Source: an uncultured Lachnospiraceae bacterium
Lineage (GTDB): Bacteria > Bacillota > Clostridia > Lachnospirales > Lachnospiraceae
Direction of reading: 5' to 3'
DNA length: 64,000 nucleotides
Assembly: GCA_910579935.1 (NCBI GenBank)
Contig: CAJTVQ010000002.1
Coordinates: forward strand, 98,962-162,961
The notes under the pieces are model-generated. The model was not told the DNA's origin, made no database searches, and was given only the letters and a program-made list of their open reading frames with translations. A program made the position numbers and the translations under genes. Positions 61,423 through 64,000 of the stretch are shown here, in pieces; position 1 is the first letter of the stretch; every line of letters starts with the position of its first letter.

Positions 61423-62799
61423 ATGAAACTATATGATAAAGGACAGATTGATTGGAAAAATATTTTATTTGATAATAAAGCGTTGCTGTATCTGCTTTTG
61501 CCGATAGTCATAGAGCAGCTTTTAAATTCCCTTATGGGAATGGTGGACACGATGATGGTTTCAACGGTCGGAAGCGAGGCGATTTCGGCAGTGGCGCTGG
61601 TGGACGCGATCAATAACCTTGTCATCCAGATATTTGCAGCGATGGCTTCGGGCGCCGTCATTATCTGTTCGCAATATATTGGAAGCGGGAATAAGAAGGA
61701 AAGCAGCAGGGCGGCAGGACAGGTCGTGCTCATGGTACTGGTGATCTCGCTGTCCATTACGGTATTTTGTGTTTTGGACAGGGAGCGTCTCCTGCAGCAG
61801 TATATTGGAAAGGTTGAAGATTCCGTGATGGAAAACGCTTTGACCTATTTTATGATTACGGCCATTTCTTATCCGTTTCTTGGATTGTTCAGTGCAGGTT
61901 CCGCGTTTTACAGGGCGTCGGGACAGTCCAAGTTTCCCACAAAAATATCGGTTATTTCCAATGCCATTAATGTGGCAGGAAACGCATTGTTTATCTATAG
62001 CTTTAAGTGGGGCGTGGCAGGCGCTGCGCTTGCCACACTTTTTTCCAGAATGTTCAGTACGGTCGTGATTTATTATTGTTTAAGGAAACCGGGGCAGACC
62101 ATTATTGTAAGGGACTATTTAAAGATCCGTCCCGATATGCCGCTTATACTGACCATCATGGCGATAGGCGTGCCTGCCGGAATTGAGAACGGTATGTTTC
62201 AGTTCGGGAAGATTGCCATCCAGTCCACCGTATCGTCAATGGGAACGGTGGCGATATCCGCGCAGGCAATGACGGACATTCTTGAACTGGTGAATGGTAT
62301 TTTCAGTAACAGCGTGGGTATCGGGCTTATGACGGTGGTAGGCCAGTGCATCGGTGCACGCAGAATAGAGGAAGCAAAGTATTATATCGTAAAACTGATG
62401 GGGATCGCGTGGATCGGAGTCCTGGTATCGTGTCTTTTGGTGCTTGCAATTACAAAGCCGGTGACATGGCTGAGCGGTATGGAACCCGAAGCGGCAGCCA
62501 TGTGTTTTAAGATGGTCACGGCGATGACGGTTGTAAAGCCGTTAGTATGGGTAGGCGCATTCGGTCTGCCGTATGGGTTCAGGGCGGCAGGTGACGTTAA
62601 GTTTTCGATGATCGTTTCCGTATGCAGCATGTGGTGCTGCCGTGTGGCATTCTGTATTTTTCTCGTAAAAGTATTTCACTTCGGACTTATGGCCGTGTGG
62701 ATTGGAATATTCGTGGACTGGATTGTAAGGGCGGTCATCTTTTCGGCACGGTTTGTGAGCGGGAAGTGGCTTCATGGGGACAGGATGGCACGGATTTAG
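61423..62799 (+). CDS. MATE-family efflux transporter
   Basis: A 458-residue, 12-helix multidrug/toxin extruder. The start (LLPIVIEQLLNSLMGMVDTM), AISAVALVDAINNLV and the internally repeated second half (IGVPAGIENGMFQFGKIAIQ) are typical of MATE (NorM/DinF) proteins. AGGAG at 61408-61412 selects ATG 61423 over the TTG at 61417. Substrate unknown. Confidence 0.92.
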   Translation: MKLYDKGQIDWKNILFDNKALLYLLLPIVIEQLLNSLMGMVDTMMVSTVGSEAISAVALVDAINNLVIQIFAAMASGAVIICSQYIGSGNKKESSRAAGQVVLMVLVISLSITVFCVLDRERLLQQYIGKVEDSVMENALTYFMITAISYPFLGLFSAGSAFYRASGQSKFPTKISVISNAINVAGNALFIYSFKWGVAGAALATLFSRMFSTVVIYYCLRKPGQTIIVRDYLKIRPDMPLILTIMAIGVPAGIENGMFQFGKIAIQSTVSSMGTVAISAQAMTDILELVNGIFSNSVGIGLMTVVGQCIGARRIEEAKYYIVKLMGIAWIGVLVSCLLVLAITKPVTWLSGMEPEAAAMCFKMVTAMTVVKPLVWVGAFGLPYGFRAAGDVKFSMIVSVCSMWCCRVAFCIFLVKVFHFGLMAVWIGIFVDWIVRAVIFSARFVSGKWLHGDRMARI

Positions 62800-62996
62800 A
62801 AACAGCAGGGGCGGCGTTTTGCATGAGAGAGACAAATATCGGACTTGTGGAAGCAATGTGGGGGCAGTTCCAGAATCTTGGGACATATGAAGCGCATGTT
62901 ATTGATGCAACAGATTGTTCAGTGCAGGATACTGTATCCATGATAAAAGAAAAGATTGTAAATAAAACAGCCCTGCTCTGCAGGTGGTTTTTGTAG
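62799..62996 (+). pseudogene. 3' fragment of an unrecognised gene, possibly a P-loop kinase
   Basis: An open frame after the MATE stop, with ATG 62824 but no ribosome binding site, encodes TNIGLVEAMWGQFQNLGTYE followed by HVIDATDCSVQDTVSMIKEK. This resembles the C-terminal end of small P-loop kinase/phosphotransferase proteins, with the P-loop part absent. Probably a decayed gene. Confidence 0.35.
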
Positions 62997-63008
62997 GAAA
63001 CAGATAGG

Positions 63009-63308
63009 ATGGTGCAGGCAGTGGACGGAAAAGTGTATGAATATGAATCCATGATTTATGAAGCGGGGAAGACAGGCGGAGCTTATGTTATATTTCCTTA
63101 CGACATCAGGAAAGAGTTTGGACGGGGACGGGTGAAGGTACATGCCACGTTTGACGGGGAGCCGTATGATGGCAGTATTGTAAATATGGGAGTAAGGAAC
63201 GTTGACGGGAGCGTATGCTATATCATAGGCGTGCGTAAAGATATCCGTTCCCGGATAGGGAAGAAACCGGGGGACAAGGTTCTGGTGACGGTCAGGGAAC
63301 GGGAATAA
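63009..63308 (+). CDS. DUF1905 family protein
   Basis: A 99-residue protein matching the DUF1905 pattern (GAYVIFPYDIRKEFG, VKVHATFDGEPYDGSIVNMG, YIIGVRKDIRSRIGKKPGD), a small beta-barrel often fused to or next to bacteriocin-protection (YdeI/OmdA-like) or DUF1801 proteins. The ribosome binding site is weak. A DUF1801 gene follows 14 bp later, consistent with a two-gene unit. Function unknown. Confidence 0.82.
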   Translation: MVQAVDGKVYEYESMIYEAGKTGGAYVIFPYDIRKEFGRGRVKVHATFDGEPYDGSIVNMGVRNVDGSVCYIIGVRKDIRSRIGKKPGDKVLVTVRERE

Positions 63309-63322
63309 AGGAGGTGCGGGAT

Positions 63323-63733
63323 ATGTGGACATGTCCGAAGTGCGGGCGTACTTTTAAGAAGCAGGAGCAGAGCCATTACTGCGGGAAAGCGCCGGAAACG
63401 GTGGAGGAATACATTATGGCACAGCCGGAAGGGATACGGCAGTACCTGAAAGAAGTAAGGAATGCGCTGCGTGAGGCGCTGCCGGAGGCGGAAGAGCGGA
63501 TCTCATGGAGTATGCCGACTTACTGGAAGAAGCATAATATCATTCATTTCGCCGGTTTTAAAAACCATGTAGGGCTGTATCCGGGGCCGGAGGCTGTCCT
63601 GGAATTTTCCGAACGCCTGAAAGAATACAAGACCAGCAAGGGGACTATAAAGCTTCCATACAGCAGTCCGGTCCCGGCGGAACTCGTCTCCGATATAGCC
63701 AGGTGGTGTTATGAGACGGGGAATCATCCGTAA
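63323..63733 (+). CDS. DUF1801 (YdhG-like) protein with N-terminal zinc ribbon
   Basis: A 136-residue protein. The start WTCPKCGRTFKKQEQSHYCG is a compact zinc finger. The remainder (ERISWSMPTYWKKHNIIHFA, then FKNHVGLYPGPEAV and GTIKLPYSSPVP) is the DUF1801/YdhG fold, related to frataxin-like iron chaperones. AGGAGG before ATG 63323 rules out the GTG at 63314. Confidence 0.83.
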   Translation: MWTCPKCGRTFKKQEQSHYCGKAPETVEEYIMAQPEGIRQYLKEVRNALREALPEAEERISWSMPTYWKKHNIIHFAGFKNHVGLYPGPEAVLEFSERLKEYKTSKGTIKLPYSSPVPAELVSDIARWCYETGNHP

Positions 63734-63867
63734 GACTGGATAGTAATTGAAAGGTGCGGAGAATGGATCGGGATGCGCTTTTGTTTCTTTCCTGCCGGCA
63801 AACGCTGAACCTGCGGGGGTATCTCTTCAGAGGTGCTTTTTCAGTTGGGAGTTGTTTGAAACAGTGC

Positions 63868-63912
63868 TTGACAATTTATACATTGCCCTGTAGAATCTAT
63901 TTCCAACTGGAA
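63868..63912 (+). promoter_or_regulatory. sigma-A promoter with palindrome at the start point
   Basis: TTGACA (63868-63873), 17 bp, TAGAAT (63891-63896). TTCCA (63901-63905) and TGGAA (63908-63912) form a 5-bp palindrome over the expected start point, a possible repressor site. Confidence 0.65.
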
Positions 63913-63944
63913 TTTGTACTGCAGATTTAAGTCAGGAGGGTATT

Positions 63945-64000
63945 ATGAATATTGAACATTTGAAGGATAACGGGATTGATATTGCAGTCGTTTCCGGTGA
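63945..64000 (+). CDS. 5' end of a gene, DUF4180-like (cut by window edge)
   Basis: AGGAGGG at 63934-63940 and ATG 63945 begin a frame reading MNIEHLKDNGIDIAVVSG that runs off the window. The start resembles DUF4180 proteins, but only 18 residues are available, so the family is a guess. The promoter at 63868-63896 serves it. Confidence 0.4.
   Translation, partial: MNIEHLKDNGIDIAVVSG

Overview
This 64 kb window looks like chromosomal DNA of a motile, anaerobic, fibre- and oligosaccharide-using Firmicute, most likely a Lachnospiraceae (Clostridium cluster XIVa) species. The grounds are strong AGGAGG-type ribosome binding sites, dense clostridial-style gene order, GH94 phosphorylases with a circularly permuted GH3 glucosidase, three methyl-accepting chemotaxis proteins, DapL-type lysine biosynthesis and a glnA-ANTAR pair. 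I saw no rRNA, tRNA or CRISPR array. The last gene runs off the right edge.

1-13.5 kb is a beta-glucan oligosaccharide locus. It holds a sugar-binding lipoprotein, a chemoreceptor that carries a carbohydrate-binding module inside its sensor region, a laminaribiose-type GH94 phosphorylase, an AraC regulator, a cellobiose-phosphorylase-like GH94 enzyme, and an ABC importer (binding protein plus two permeases, no ATPase). The genes suggest sensing, import and phosphorolysis of beta-glucosides. 13.6-19.4 kb holds an acyl-ACP thioesterase, a CcdA-thioredoxin fusion, a second AraC regulator and a GH3 beta-glucosidase with swapped domain order. 19.4-20.9 kb is a visibly AT-richer patch of small, broken or unrecognised genes, including a frameshifted lipoprotein.

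20.9-31.6 kb is mostly housekeeping: a membrane chemoreceptor, HisC, a DUF368 membrane protein, a methyltransferase, Hsp33, NAD synthetase, and then a second binding-protein/chemoreceptor pair on the minus strand. 32-39.8 kb holds an FMN-bind-like membrane protein, a small gene with an in-frame stop, glutamine synthetase with an ANTAR antiterminator, an isoprenoid-synthase-like protein and a two-component system. 39.8-49.3 kb holds a GH13 glucosidase with a divergent AraC regulator, small membrane proteins, a MoxR-DUF58-DUF4129 operon, a nuclease remnant, and DapF and DapL.

49.4-52.5 kb is a self-contained, lower-GC three-gene unit: a nitrilase-fold fusion protein, a winged-helix protein and an all-helical protein. 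I do not recognise it as a described system and rank it the best candidate for something new. 52.6-56.7 kb holds an ECF sigma / anti-sigma / VWA-lipoprotein operon and a GNAT acetyltransferase. 56.7-61.4 kb is a second defence-like cassette: a PLD-SF2 helicase-DUF3427 protein, a NUDIX hydrolase and an HExxH metalloprotein. The right end carries a MATE exporter, a gene fragment, DUF1905 and DUF1801 proteins and a partial DUF4180-like gene.
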